A DNA stretch of 64,000 nt from CANLDA01 sp964021645. GTDB lineage: Bacteria; Pseudomonadota; Alphaproteobacteria; Rhodobacterales; Rhodobacteraceae. The position numbers were made by a program, and so were the translations under genes. Of the stretch, positions 43,239 through 51,451 are shown one piece after another; the first letter of the stretch is position 1, and every line of letters begins with the position of its first letter. The notes under the pieces were generated by a model that was not told the DNA's origin, did not search any database, and was given only the letters and a program-made list of their open reading frames with translations. The stretch is from assembly GCA_964021645.1 (NCBI GenBank), contig CAXIAD010000006.1, forward strand, positions 1 through 64,000, written 5' to 3'.

Positions 43239-44272
43239 TGGTGCTAATATTTGGCCTGTTTGCTGTCGTGTGGTGGGGGGGAGCAGCGGTAAACGTGCCC
43301 AAATCTGCCCGTTGGGGTGTGATTTTCCTGATTTATATTGCGGTCCTGGGCATCCAATTTGTGTTCCCAATCGCGCACCCTTTGCGCGTGATATCTGGGG
43401 GAGGCAGCGTTTTCTGGCTATCAGTTGGTGTGACTTTCGGCGTGATCTGGGCCTATCGGGCGGGACTGAATTGGCTACGGGATCGCGCGGCCCCCGCCAC
43501 TGAAACCGCCCAAGTAGGCCCGTTTTCAGATGCCGAATTAACCCGTTACGCGCGTCACATTGTTTTGCGCGAAGTGGGCGGCATGGGGCAGACGAAACTA
43601 AAAGACGCCCGCGTGTTGGTGATCGGGGCAGGTGGGCTTGGCTCACCGGCATTGATGTATTTGGCGGCAGCGGGCGTGGGCACCATTGGTGTGGTGGATG
43701 ATGATGACGTCGATAGCTCTAACTTGCAACGCCAAGTGATCCATTTTGACAAGGACATCGGCGAGCCCAAGGTACATTCTGCCGCCGAAAAGATGCGCGA
43801 AATCAACCCCTTTGTGACGGTCAAACCCTATCGCAGACGTTTGGATGAAACGAGTGCTACTGCCCTATTTGCCGACTATGATTTGGTTCTGGATGGCACC
43901 GATAATTTTGCGACGCGCTATCTGATAAACCAGACCTGTGTGGCACAGGGGATTCCGTTGATTTCCGGTGCGCTAACACAATGGGAGGGGCAGCTAAGTG
44001 TGTTTGATCCCAAACGCAAAACTCCTTGTTATCAATGCATTTTCCCAGAGGCTCCCGCCGCTGATCTGGCTCCTAATTGCGCGGAGGCAGGGGTCATGGG
44101 ACCCTTGCCGGGCATCATCGGATCAATGATGGCGTTAGAGGCGGTGAAGCTGATTTCAGGCGCTGGCCAGCCCTTATTGGGCGAGATGCTGATCTTTGAT
44201 GGTTTATACGGTGAGACGCGCAAAATCGGGCTGAAACCGCGCGCAGATTGCCCGATTTGCGGCGGCAAATAG
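43238..44272 (+). CDS. MoeB/ThiF-type adenylyltransferase with membrane N-terminus
   Basis: 344 residues. The first 80 residues contain about three hydrophobic helices (LIFGLFAVVWWGG; WGVIFLIYIAVLGIQF; VFWLSVGVTFGVIWAY). This extension is absent from classical MoeB. The E1-like domain follows: TRYARHIVLREVGGMGQ, GAGGLGSPAL (ATP loop, about 127-136), VDDDDVDSSNLQRQVI (Asp/Arg/Gln of adenylation), and two CxxC zinc pairs, CYQC and CPIC. It should adenylate the C-terminus of a MoaD/ThiS-type carrier protein at the membrane face. Which carrier is unknown. Confidence 0.9.
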   Translation: MVLIFGLFAVVWWGGAAVNVPKSARWGVIFLIYIAVLGIQFVFPIAHPLRVISGGGSVFWLSVGVTFGVIWAYRAGLNWLRDRAAPATETAQVGPFSDAELTRYARHIVLREVGGMGQTKLKDARVLVIGAGGLGSPALMYLAAAGVGTIGVVDDDDVDSSNLQRQVIHFDKDIGEPKVHSAAEKMREINPFVTVKPYRRRLDETSATALFADYDLVLDGTDNFATRYLINQTCVAQGIPLISGALTQWEGQLSVFDPKRKTPCYQCIFPEAPAADLAPNCAEAGVMGPLPGIIGSMMALEAVKLISGAGQPLLGEMLIFDGLYGETRKIGLKPRADCPICGGK

Positions 44273-44360
44273 GGATCTTTCGCGGGAGGGTGCCTGCAGT
44301 GGCATTCTGGCGTTGCGAATTTTTGCCACCGAATTAGGGTGACATCCAAAGGAGACCCCC

Positions 44361-46376
44361 ATGACCAACGCTTTGCTTTCTGACTGGACCACCCCGTTTC
44401 AGTTGGCCCCGTTTGATGTGATTTCAGATGATGATTTCGCCCCTGCACTTGAGGTCGCTCTAACGGCGCATCAAGCAGAGATTGAGGCGATTGCCACCAA
44501 TAAATCCCCCGCCACCTTTGCCAATACGATTGAGGCATTGGAAGCCGCGGGCGGTGATTTGGACAAGGTTCTATCGGTGTTCTTCACCGTCGCCGGTGCC
44601 GAAAGCACCCCGGCACGCGAGGCATTGCAGCGGGATTTTTCGCCAAAATTGGCCGCACATGGCGCGATGATTTCATCAAACAAGGCCCTGTTTGCCCGTA
44701 TCGCAACCGTGTGGAACGCGCGTGAAGCAACGCCCTTAACGTCCGAGCAACAGCGCGTTCTGATGCTGACTCATCGTGGTTTTTTACGAGGCGGTGCCGC
44801 CCTTGACGGGGCAGCGGATGAACGCATGAAGGCGATCAAATCCCGTTTGGCCGTTTTGGGGACGCAGTTCACGCAAAACCTGTTGGCGGATGAGCGTGAA
44901 TGGGTCATGCCCCTGGCCGAAACTGATCTGGAAGGGTTGCCCGCATTTGTCGTTTCTGCGGCGCGTGCGGCGGGCGAGGAAAAGGGCGCAGATGGCCCGG
45001 TTGTGACATTGTCGCGCTCGTTGATTGTGCCGTTTTTGCAGTTTTCCGCGCGGCGTGATCTGCGCGAGGTGGCTTTTGCGGCTTGGACCGCGCGCGGTGC
45101 CAATGGCGGGGATACCGATAACCGCGCGATTGCAGGCGAAACCTTGGCGCTACGACAAGAGCGCGCGCAGCTCCTCGGCTATGACAGTTTCGCCGCCTAT
45201 AAGCTGGAAACTGAGATGGCCAAAACGCCAGAGGCCGTGCGCGAATTGCTGATGGCCGTCTGGGAACCCGCCAAGGCGCAGGCAGGTGCGGATGCGGCGG
45301 TATTGACTGATATGATGCATGCAGATGGCATCAATGGTGATCTTGAGGCGTGGGATTGGCGATACTACGCAGAGAAACGGCGCAAGGCAGAGCATGATTT
45401 GGACGAGGCTGCGCTGAAGCCCTACCTGCAATTGGACCGGATGATAGAGGCCGCGTTTGATTGCGCCACGCGCTTGTTTGGATTGCAGTTCACGCCCCTT
45501 GATGTGCCTTTGTATCACGCCGATTGCCGCGCCTGGGAGGTGACGCGAGATGGCGCGCACGTGGCTGTATTCATTGGGGATTACTTCGCCCGTGGCTCAA
45601 AACGCTCGGGTGCTTGGTGCTCTGCGATGCGGGGGCAGGCGACATTTCCAGCCGTGCAGGCCCCTGTGGTGATCAACGTCTGTAACTTTGCGAAATCTGA
45701 TCCGGCGTTGCTGTCCTATGATGATGCGCGCACGTTGTTCCATGAATTCGGCCATGCACTGCACCAAATGCTATCCAATGTGCGCTATGAAAGCATTTCA
45801 GGCACGTCTGTTGCACGGGATTTTGTCGAACTGCCCAGCCAGCTGTATGAACATTGGCTGGAGGTGCCCGAGGTGCTGCGCCGCTTTGCGACCCACGCCG
45901 AAACCGGCGAGGCAATGCCCGAGGCGCTGCTTGAAAAAGTGCTTAAGGCTGCGAATTTCGACATGGGGTTTCAGACGGTGGAATATGTCGCCTCAGCACT
46001 TGTTGATTTGGCGTTTCATCAGGGGGATGCACCGGCTGATCCGATGGCACAGCAATCGCAGGTATTGGCGGACCTTGGCATGCCACACGCGATTAAAATG
46101 CGCCACGCCACACCGCAATTTGCGCATGTGTTTTCGGGCGACGGATATGCCTCTGGCTACTACAGCTACATGTGGTCAGAGGTGATGGACGCGGATGCAT
46201 TTGCCGCATTTGAAGAGGCTGGCGATGCCTTTGATCCGGCAATGGCCCGCGCGCTGGAAGAGAACATTCTATCCACCGGCGGCTCGGTTGAGGCGGATCA
46301 GCTTTATCTGCAATTTCGGGGTCGCTTGCCCGGGGTCAATGCGCTGCTAAAAGGGCGCGGACTGCAAAGCATTTAG
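44361..46376 (+). CDS. M3-family metallopeptidase (oligopeptidase A / Dcp type)
   Basis: 671-residue cytoplasmic zinc peptidase. The catalytic motif is HEFGHALHQ (about 461-469), followed by the third ligand region SGTSVARDFVELPSQLYEHW. The C-terminal YMWSEVMDADAFAAFEEAG is typical of M3A enzymes. No signal peptide is visible. It degrades short peptides; peptidyl-dipeptidase and oligopeptidase A activities cannot be separated by eye. An AAAGGAGA ribosome site lies seven bases upstream. It ends convergently with the phosphomannomutase gene, with a three-hairpin element between them. Confidence 0.93.
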   Translation: MTNALLSDWTTPFQLAPFDVISDDDFAPALEVALTAHQAEIEAIATNKSPATFANTIEALEAAGGDLDKVLSVFFTVAGAESTPAREALQRDFSPKLAAHGAMISSNKALFARIATVWNAREATPLTSEQQRVLMLTHRGFLRGGAALDGAADERMKAIKSRLAVLGTQFTQNLLADEREWVMPLAETDLEGLPAFVVSAARAAGEEKGADGPVVTLSRSLIVPFLQFSARRDLREVAFAAWTARGANGGDTDNRAIAGETLALRQERAQLLGYDSFAAYKLETEMAKTPEAVRELLMAVWEPAKAQAGADAAVLTDMMHADGINGDLEAWDWRYYAEKRRKAEHDLDEAALKPYLQLDRMIEAAFDCATRLFGLQFTPLDVPLYHADCRAWEVTRDGAHVAVFIGDYFARGSKRSGAWCSAMRGQATFPAVQAPVVINVCNFAKSDPALLSYDDARTLFHEFGHALHQMLSNVRYESISGTSVARDFVELPSQLYEHWLEVPEVLRRFATHAETGEAMPEALLEKVLKAANFDMGFQTVEYVASALVDLAFHQGDAPADPMAQQSQVLADLGMPHAIKMRHATPQFAHVFSGDGYASGYYSYMWSEVMDADAFAAFEEAGDAFDPAMARALEENILSTGGSVEADQLYLQFRGRLPGVNALLKGRGLQSI

Positions 46377-46405
46377 GGCAAACCATCGCCGCATGATGCA
46401 ACGTC

Positions 46406-46488
46406 GCGCCGCGCATAGCGCGGCGCCCGGCCCAACGCCGTTAAATGTCGCGGGCTTTGCCCGGGGCTTTCGGGGGCGGGAGCGCCCC
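46406..46488 (-). repeat. Three-hairpin element, copy 2 (between dcp-like gene and pgm)
   Basis: Minus-strand order as in copy 1: GGGGCG-CTCC-CGCCCC (46488-46473), CGGGC-AAA-GCCCG (46463-46451), linker GCGTTGGGCCGGG, then 9-bp GCGCCGCGC-TAT-GCGCGGCGC (46426-46406). Loops CTCC and AAA and the linker are conserved, while stems 2 and 3 differ and remain paired. It lies eight bases past the pgm stop on the minus strand. Confidence 0.8.
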
Positions 46489-46496
46489 TTCAATAA

Positions 46497-47993
46497 TCAG
46501 AACGTCTGATCGTAATCGCCAACCAACTCTTCAGTGCGAATAACCGCATCAATATCGGCAAAGATCGCGCGCAACTCCGCGTCACTTTCGCTGCTTTCAC
46601 AGACCACGACCAAATTGGGCGTATTTGATGACGCACGTACCAATCCCCAGCTGCCATTGTCCAAAATCACCCGCGCGCCATTCACGGTGACAACCTCTTT
46701 GATTGTACGGCCTGCCAGCATCTCACCGGCATTTCCTTTGGCAACCAGCTTGTCCACCAACCGTGCCAACACATCGTATTTTTCGGTATCAGCACAATAG
46801 GGCGACATCGTCGGCGTGCTATAGGTGACAGGTAATGCCTTGCGCAGATCCGACATTTTCATATCTGGATTGCGATCCATCAGTTTGCAAATCTCAACGG
46901 CCACGCGCATGCCGCAGTCATATCCGCGTCCAATCGGTTCCGCCAAAAAGTAGTGACCGGATTTCTCAAACCCTGCCAACGCGCCCAGCTCTTTCACCCG
47001 GCGTTTCATATGGCTGTGTCCGGTTTTCCAATAATCTGCCTTGGCCCCGTTTTTTATCAATTCAGGGTCCGACGCATAAAGCCCGGTTGATTTCACATCG
47101 GCCACAAAGGTCGAATTTGGGTACATTTTGGACAGATCACGCGCCATGATCACGCCAACCTTATCGGCGAAAATCTCTTCGCCCTCATCATCGACAACAC
47201 CGCAGCGATCGCCATCCCCATCAAATCCCAGCGCCATATCAGCGCCTGACGCTTTGACAGAGGCCGACATGTCATGCAGCATTTCCATCGCTTCGGGATT
47301 GGGATTGTAATGCGGGAAGGTGTAATCCAGCTCATTATGCGAGGGCACGATTTCCACGCCCATCCGCGCGAATAGTTCGGGCGCAAAGGCTGCCGCCGTG
47401 CCGTTGCCCGTGGCACAGACAATTTTCAGTGGCCGCGATAGTTTGAAATCACCGATCAGATCATCCAAATAGGCCTCGCGCACGCCGTCGACAAATTCAT
47501 ATTTGCCGCCCTCATGCGCCTCGCCTTCACCACTTAGCACGATATCGCGCAGCTCGTTCATTTCATCGGGGCCGTGGGTCAGCGGGCGTTCAAACCCCAT
47601 TTTTACCCCGGTCCAACCGTTGGGATTGTGGCTGGCTGTCACCATCGCTACGGCAGGCACATCCAGATGGAATTGCGCGAAATAGGCCATAGGCGATAGG
47701 GCAGGGCCGATGTCTTTGACGTGGATACCAGCCTGCATCAACCCTAGGATCAGGGCGTTTTTGATCGTCAGCGAATACTCGCGGTAATCATTGCCGACAG
47801 CGATCACGGGCGGGATGCCCCGACGCCGCATCTGCGTGCCCAATCCCATGCCAAGCGCGGTCATGCCCGGCAGGTTGATTTCCTCGGGGTATTTCCAGCG
47901 CGCGTCATATTCGCGAAAGCCCGTAGGCTTAATCATCGGGTCACGCAGGAATTCCCATGTGTTCAGGCGAACCTCGGATGCGGGGATGGTCAT
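46497..47993 (-). CDS. Phosphomannomutase/phosphoglucomutase
   Basis: 498 residues from ATG 47993 with GAAAGG upstream. Alpha-D-phosphohexomutase landmarks: TASHNPNGWTG (about 117-127, phosphoserine), GFDGDGDRCG (about 257-266, Mg2+), FEKSGHYF (sugar-binding), and RASSNTPNL (phosphate-binding). It interconverts hexose 6- and 1-phosphates to feed nucleotide-sugar synthesis. It is the last gene of the kpsT-kpsE-kdsA operon by direction and 22-base spacing, fitting a role in capsule or lipopolysaccharide precursors. Confidence 0.92.
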   Translation of the reverse strand: MTIPASEVRLNTWEFLRDPMIKPTGFREYDARWKYPEEINLPGMTALGMGLGTQMRRRGIPPVIAVGNDYREYSLTIKNALILGLMQAGIHVKDIGPALSPMAYFAQFHLDVPAVAMVTASHNPNGWTGVKMGFERPLTHGPDEMNELRDIVLSGEGEAHEGGKYEFVDGVREAYLDDLIGDFKLSRPLKIVCATGNGTAAAFAPELFARMGVEIVPSHNELDYTFPHYNPNPEAMEMLHDMSASVKASGADMALGFDGDGDRCGVVDDEGEEIFADKVGVIMARDLSKMYPNSTFVADVKSTGLYASDPELIKNGAKADYWKTGHSHMKRRVKELGALAGFEKSGHYFLAEPIGRGYDCGMRVAVEICKLMDRNPDMKMSDLRKALPVTYSTPTMSPYCADTEKYDVLARLVDKLVAKGNAGEMLAGRTIKEVVTVNGARVILDNGSWGLVRASSNTPNLVVVCESSESDAELRAIFADIDAVIRTEELVGDYDQTF

Positions 47994-48015
47994 TGCACTA
48001 CGGCCTTTCGAAAAA

Positions 48016-48849
48016 TTACAAAGAAATTGGGTTTGCCTTGGCAAGGCGATCAAATTGCATCAGCGTTTCAATCAGCGCCGGCATTTGATCCAGATATATC
48101 ATATTTGGCCCATCTGAGGGCGCGGTGTCGGGATCCTCGTGTGTTTCGATAAACACCGCTGCCACACCCAGCGAAACTGCCGCGCGTGCCATCACGGGGG
48201 CAAATTCGCGCTGCCCACCAGAGCTGCCGCCTTGCCCACCGGGTTGCTGAACCGAATGGGTCGCATCCATCACAACAGGATAACCCGTTTGCGCCATACG
48301 CGGCAGTCCACGCATATCGGTAACAAGCGTGTTATAGCCAAACGAGGTGCCCCGTTCGGTCAGCATAATCCGAGAATTTCCGGTGCTTTCGACCTTGGTA
48401 ACCACGTTATCCATATCCCAAGGCGCCAGAAACTGACCTTTTTTAATATTGATCACGGCACCGGTTTTCCCAGCAGCCAACAACAAATCGGTTTGCCGGC
48501 AAAGGAACGCAGGTATCTGCAACACATCCACTGCATCGGCCGCGGCCGCACATTGTGCTTCGGAATGCACATCCGTCAGGGTTGGCACGCCAATCGCCTT
48601 GCCAACGTCCTGCATGATTTTCAGACCCGCATCCAGACCCAGCCCACGCGTGCCCGCAACAGATGTGCGGTTGGCCTTGTCATATGACGCCTTAAAGATG
48701 AACTGCGCACCAGCCGCATCGCAGGCTTCTTTCATCTTGCCCGCGATCATCTGCGCGTGGTCCGCACTTTCCAATTGGCACGGCCCGGCAATAAGTGTGA
48801 GGGGCTGATCGTTTGCGACCGTCAGGTCACCGATTTGAACTTGTTTCAT
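48016..48849 (-). CDS. kdsA: 3-deoxy-8-phosphooctulonate synthase
   Basis: 277 residues. It condenses phosphoenolpyruvate and arabinose 5-phosphate to Kdo 8-phosphate. Visible motifs are IAGPCQLES near 20-28 (the metal-type Cys is present in GPCQ), FKASYDKANRTS, LTDVHSE, QIPAFLCRQTDLL and DATHSVQQPGG. Kdo is needed for lipopolysaccharide core and for many group 2/3 capsules, consistent with its place after the Kps-like genes, one base from kpsE. Confidence 0.96.
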   Translation of the reverse strand: MKQVQIGDLTVANDQPLTLIAGPCQLESADHAQMIAGKMKEACDAAGAQFIFKASYDKANRTSVAGTRGLGLDAGLKIMQDVGKAIGVPTLTDVHSEAQCAAAADAVDVLQIPAFLCRQTDLLLAAGKTGAVINIKKGQFLAPWDMDNVVTKVESTGNSRIMLTERGTSFGYNTLVTDMRGLPRMAQTGYPVVMDATHSVQQPGGQGGSSGGQREFAPVMARAAVSLGVAAVFIETHEDPDTAPSDGPNMIYLDQMPALIETLMQFDRLAKANPISL

Positions 48850-48850
48850 G

Positions 48851-50614
48851 CTACGAAGATACCTGTTCCCTGAGGATGGACGCTGTAAGCGAGATCATCA
48901 GGTAGATGCCCGAAAAGATCAAAAAGGCCAAGACCGTGTTTTCAAATGAGCGGGGATATGACGGATCTTCTGAAGCAACCGGTTTGACGTTGGTGGTTAG
49001 ATAGCGAACCTGACGGTTGGCCTCCATCTCGGTTTGTTTCACGCTTTGCAGGGCGTTTTGCAAAAACAGATCCGCCGTGGCCAGATCTGCCTGTGCAATT
49101 TGGATCTGAACGCTTTGCTCAGCGAGTGAGGCTTCGCCCCCAGAGGCATCCTGCATCTTGGATTTCAGCAAGGTCAGCTGGTTTACCAAACGGCGAATGT
49201 CACCTTGGGCACCATCGACACGGGCCTTGTTCGGGCGCGAGTTGTCCAATAGCTGCTGCAAGAACAGTTCTTTTTCCAGCAGTTGCACTTCAATATTGTT
49301 GATTTGCGACCGCAGGCTGGCGATCACGCCCTCAGGGTCCAACAGGGTTTGACTTTGGATTTCAACAAGCTTGGTTTGGGCGGTACGGCGCTCCACTTTG
49401 GCCTCTTCCAGGGTGATGCGTGCTTGGCCCATCTGGTCATTACGTTTGTTCAGTGACAACTCGTCAATGCGGGTTTCTGCGTAATTGATCAGGCCAATAG
49501 ACATGCGTTCGCTCAGGTCAGGAGTTGGCGCGCTCACTTCCATTCGGATGACGCCTTCGGTCGGGTCATACCCAACTTTGACGTATTTCTTGTACAGCTT
49601 ATAGGCCTGCTCATTTGACGGATTCGGGTCAAGCCGTTGCAACGGGTCCACAGATAGATCGGCAAAGTAGCTTTTGAAACCAACATCATTGTCCAGGCGG
49701 ATCATAACCTCCTTGGATTGGAGAAACGATTGCGTGGCAACCGAATCCTGACTGGTGGCAAGGGACGAGCCGCTAAAGAGGCCGCCAAGCCCGCCGCCGC
49801 TGCCTTCGGCCTGAATAATCAGGAATTCGGATTTGGTGGCATACATCGGTGTGGCGATGACATAAAAATACCAGCCAGCGACCAGCGTCGGCAAAAAGAC
49901 AAAAGCAACCAGCCGGGATAGCAGCAGGACAAGCTTGCGACGGCGGCGTGTTGCGATGTCGCGCTGAATTTTGCCGATTTCATGCACCCGACGTTCCGAG
50001 GGTGACATGGTCTCGGTTGAGGGGAGCTGGTTTTTGTCATGCGACATGGTTTGGGGCAGCTGAATCTTGGGCATGCCACTGTCTTTGCCTTTTGAGCCGG
50101 CACTGGGCACCACAAGCTCCAGCATGTTGGTGCGCTGGAATGGATCAATGCCGTCTTCGCGCAGCAATCGCACTGCGTCATAATCAGATGTCGCGGCCAG
50201 CCCGTGTTTTTGCGCCACACGACGCGCCATGCGCAGTTGGCGTCCTGTCAGCCCTTCACGCTTGATCGTGTCGATGTCCTGTTCGGGCGTCGGGGGCGCG
50301 CTCGGATTTGTTGGTTGGCGAGCCTGAGGTTGTGCCTGAGGTTGGGCCTGAGATGGCGCGTGCCCGGCGACGGGTTGCCGTGCCGGAGCCAGTTGCTGCA
50401 CAGGTTGTCGCGCGGATGCTGGGGAGCCGGGGGCTGCCCCAATGGCGGCACCTAAGGATGTGTTGGGCGCACGGCGTTGCGAAACGGGCGCGTCAGACAG
50501 TCCCGTGATACGGGAGTCTGGCAACGCGGCACTGTCAGATGCCCCACCATGTGATCCGGCAACGGGCGCAGCCCGGCGGATGCGGAATTTTTTAGCCTTG
50601 GGTTTCGTAGTCAT
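48851..50614 (-). CDS. Capsule/polysaccharide export inner-membrane protein, KpsE/PCP type
   Basis: 587 residues from ATG 50614. A cytoplasmic N-terminus of about 200 residues is unusually long and rich in Pro, Gln and Ala (repeated QPQA), and contains GLTGRQLRMARRVAQKHGL. A membrane helix follows (LVLLLSRLVAFVFLPTLVAGW), then a Wzz-like periplasmic domain with YATKSEFLIIQ and a long coiled coil (about 380-510), and a C-terminal helix (VLAFLIFSGIYLMISL). It should bridge the ABC exporter and an outer-membrane channel. It overlaps kpsT by 23 bases. No KpsM permease gene is adjacent. Confidence 0.85.
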   Translation of the reverse strand: MTTKPKAKKFRIRRAAPVAGSHGGASDSAALPDSRITGLSDAPVSQRRAPNTSLGAAIGAAPGSPASARQPVQQLAPARQPVAGHAPSQAQPQAQPQARQPTNPSAPPTPEQDIDTIKREGLTGRQLRMARRVAQKHGLAATSDYDAVRLLREDGIDPFQRTNMLELVVPSAGSKGKDSGMPKIQLPQTMSHDKNQLPSTETMSPSERRVHEIGKIQRDIATRRRRKLVLLLSRLVAFVFLPTLVAGWYFYVIATPMYATKSEFLIIQAEGSGGGLGGLFSGSSLATSQDSVATQSFLQSKEVMIRLDNDVGFKSYFADLSVDPLQRLDPNPSNEQAYKLYKKYVKVGYDPTEGVIRMEVSAPTPDLSERMSIGLINYAETRIDELSLNKRNDQMGQARITLEEAKVERRTAQTKLVEIQSQTLLDPEGVIASLRSQINNIEVQLLEKELFLQQLLDNSRPNKARVDGAQGDIRRLVNQLTLLKSKMQDASGGEASLAEQSVQIQIAQADLATADLFLQNALQSVKQTEMEANRQVRYLTTNVKPVASEDPSYPRSFENTVLAFLIFSGIYLMISLTASILREQVSS

Positions 50615-51251
50615 AGAGCTGCTTCGCCTCTTCCAAGGTGTCAAACATATAAAGTTGCCCGTTCAGCAGCACCGCCGCCGTCTTGGCATATTTCTCAAGC
50701 GTTTCAGGATCATGCGACACAATTACCATGGTCGTGGTACGCAGTCTTTCTTGCAGGATGTCACCGGCACGTTTGTTAAATTCAACATCGGTCGAATTTG
50801 GCATGCCTTCGTCAACCAGATAGATATCAAAATCAAGCGCTAACATCAGCGCAAAAGTAAACCGCGCCCGCATCCCCGAACTATAGGTGCCGAGCGGTTG
50901 CTCAAAGTATTCACCCAAACCGCAGACATATCGGCAGTAGGCCTCAATGTAGTCAGGGTCCAGCCCATAGAGGCGGGCAATGTAGCGGCTGTTTTCCACC
51001 GCCGTATGTCGACTGATCACCCCGCCCATAAAACCAAGCGGAAAAGAGATGCGACTGGTGCGCCGAATATCGCCTTCGTCAGGCTTTTCAAGGCCCGCCA
51101 TCATGTTGATCAACGTGGTCTTGCCCGTGCCATTGGGCGCAAGAATGCCAAGCGACGTGCCTAGTTCCACGCGAAAAGAAACGCGGTCAAGGATCACCTT
51201 GCGCTGGGTTCCTGTCCAAAAGGACTTACTCACATTTTTAAACTCGATCAT
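50592..51251 (-). CDS. Polysaccharide-export ABC transporter ATPase, KpsT type
   Basis: 219 residues. Walker A is APNGTGKTTL (about 39-48), the signature is YSSGMRARF (about 118-126), and Walker B is FDIYLVDEGMP, where GMP replaces the usual T after DE as in KpsT/Wzt-type proteins. The short length and MIEFKNVSKSF start fit group 2 capsule export ATPases. It energises a KpsM-type permease not present in the window. First gene of the kpsT-kpsE-kdsA-pgm operon. Confidence 0.88.
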   Translation of the reverse strand: MIEFKNVSKSFWTGTQRKVILDRVSFRVELGTSLGILAPNGTGKTTLINMMAGLEKPDEGDIRRTSRISFPLGFMGGVISRHTAVENSRYIARLYGLDPDYIEAYCRYVCGLGEYFEQPLGTYSSGMRARFTFALMLALDFDIYLVDEGMPNSTDVEFNKRAGDILQERLRTTTMVIVSHDPETLEKYAKTAAVLLNGQLYMFDTLEEAKQLYDYETQG

Positions 51252-51388
51252 TGATCGCTCCGGCGCTGCTCCTGCCGACCTCCTTATCGGAGTTTCTTTA
51301 ACGCTCTATTAGGCGCCATTAACCTTACTATGTCGGAAAGGGGGGGGCGCTGACAACTCTCAAGAGGTTAATTCCTGGCCTCAGTTGC

Positions 51389-51417
51389 AAAAAAACCGGA
51401 GCTAAGGCCCCGGTTTT
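51389..51417 (-). terminator. Rho-independent terminator of nhaA
   Basis: On the minus strand AAAACCGGGGC pairs with GCTCCGGTTTT around CTTA (51417-51392), ending in seven consecutive Ts. It lies 34 bases past the nhaA stop. Confidence 0.85.
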
Positions 51418-51451
51418 CTCTACAATTTTCGATAAACACCCGTTCGGGCGC

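Noticed and set aside
51298..51312. TTAA-N7-TTAG upstream of kpsT as a CtrA site
   Set aside because: One mismatch in the less tolerant half, and no supporting second site or known regulon link; weaker than the comM candidate.
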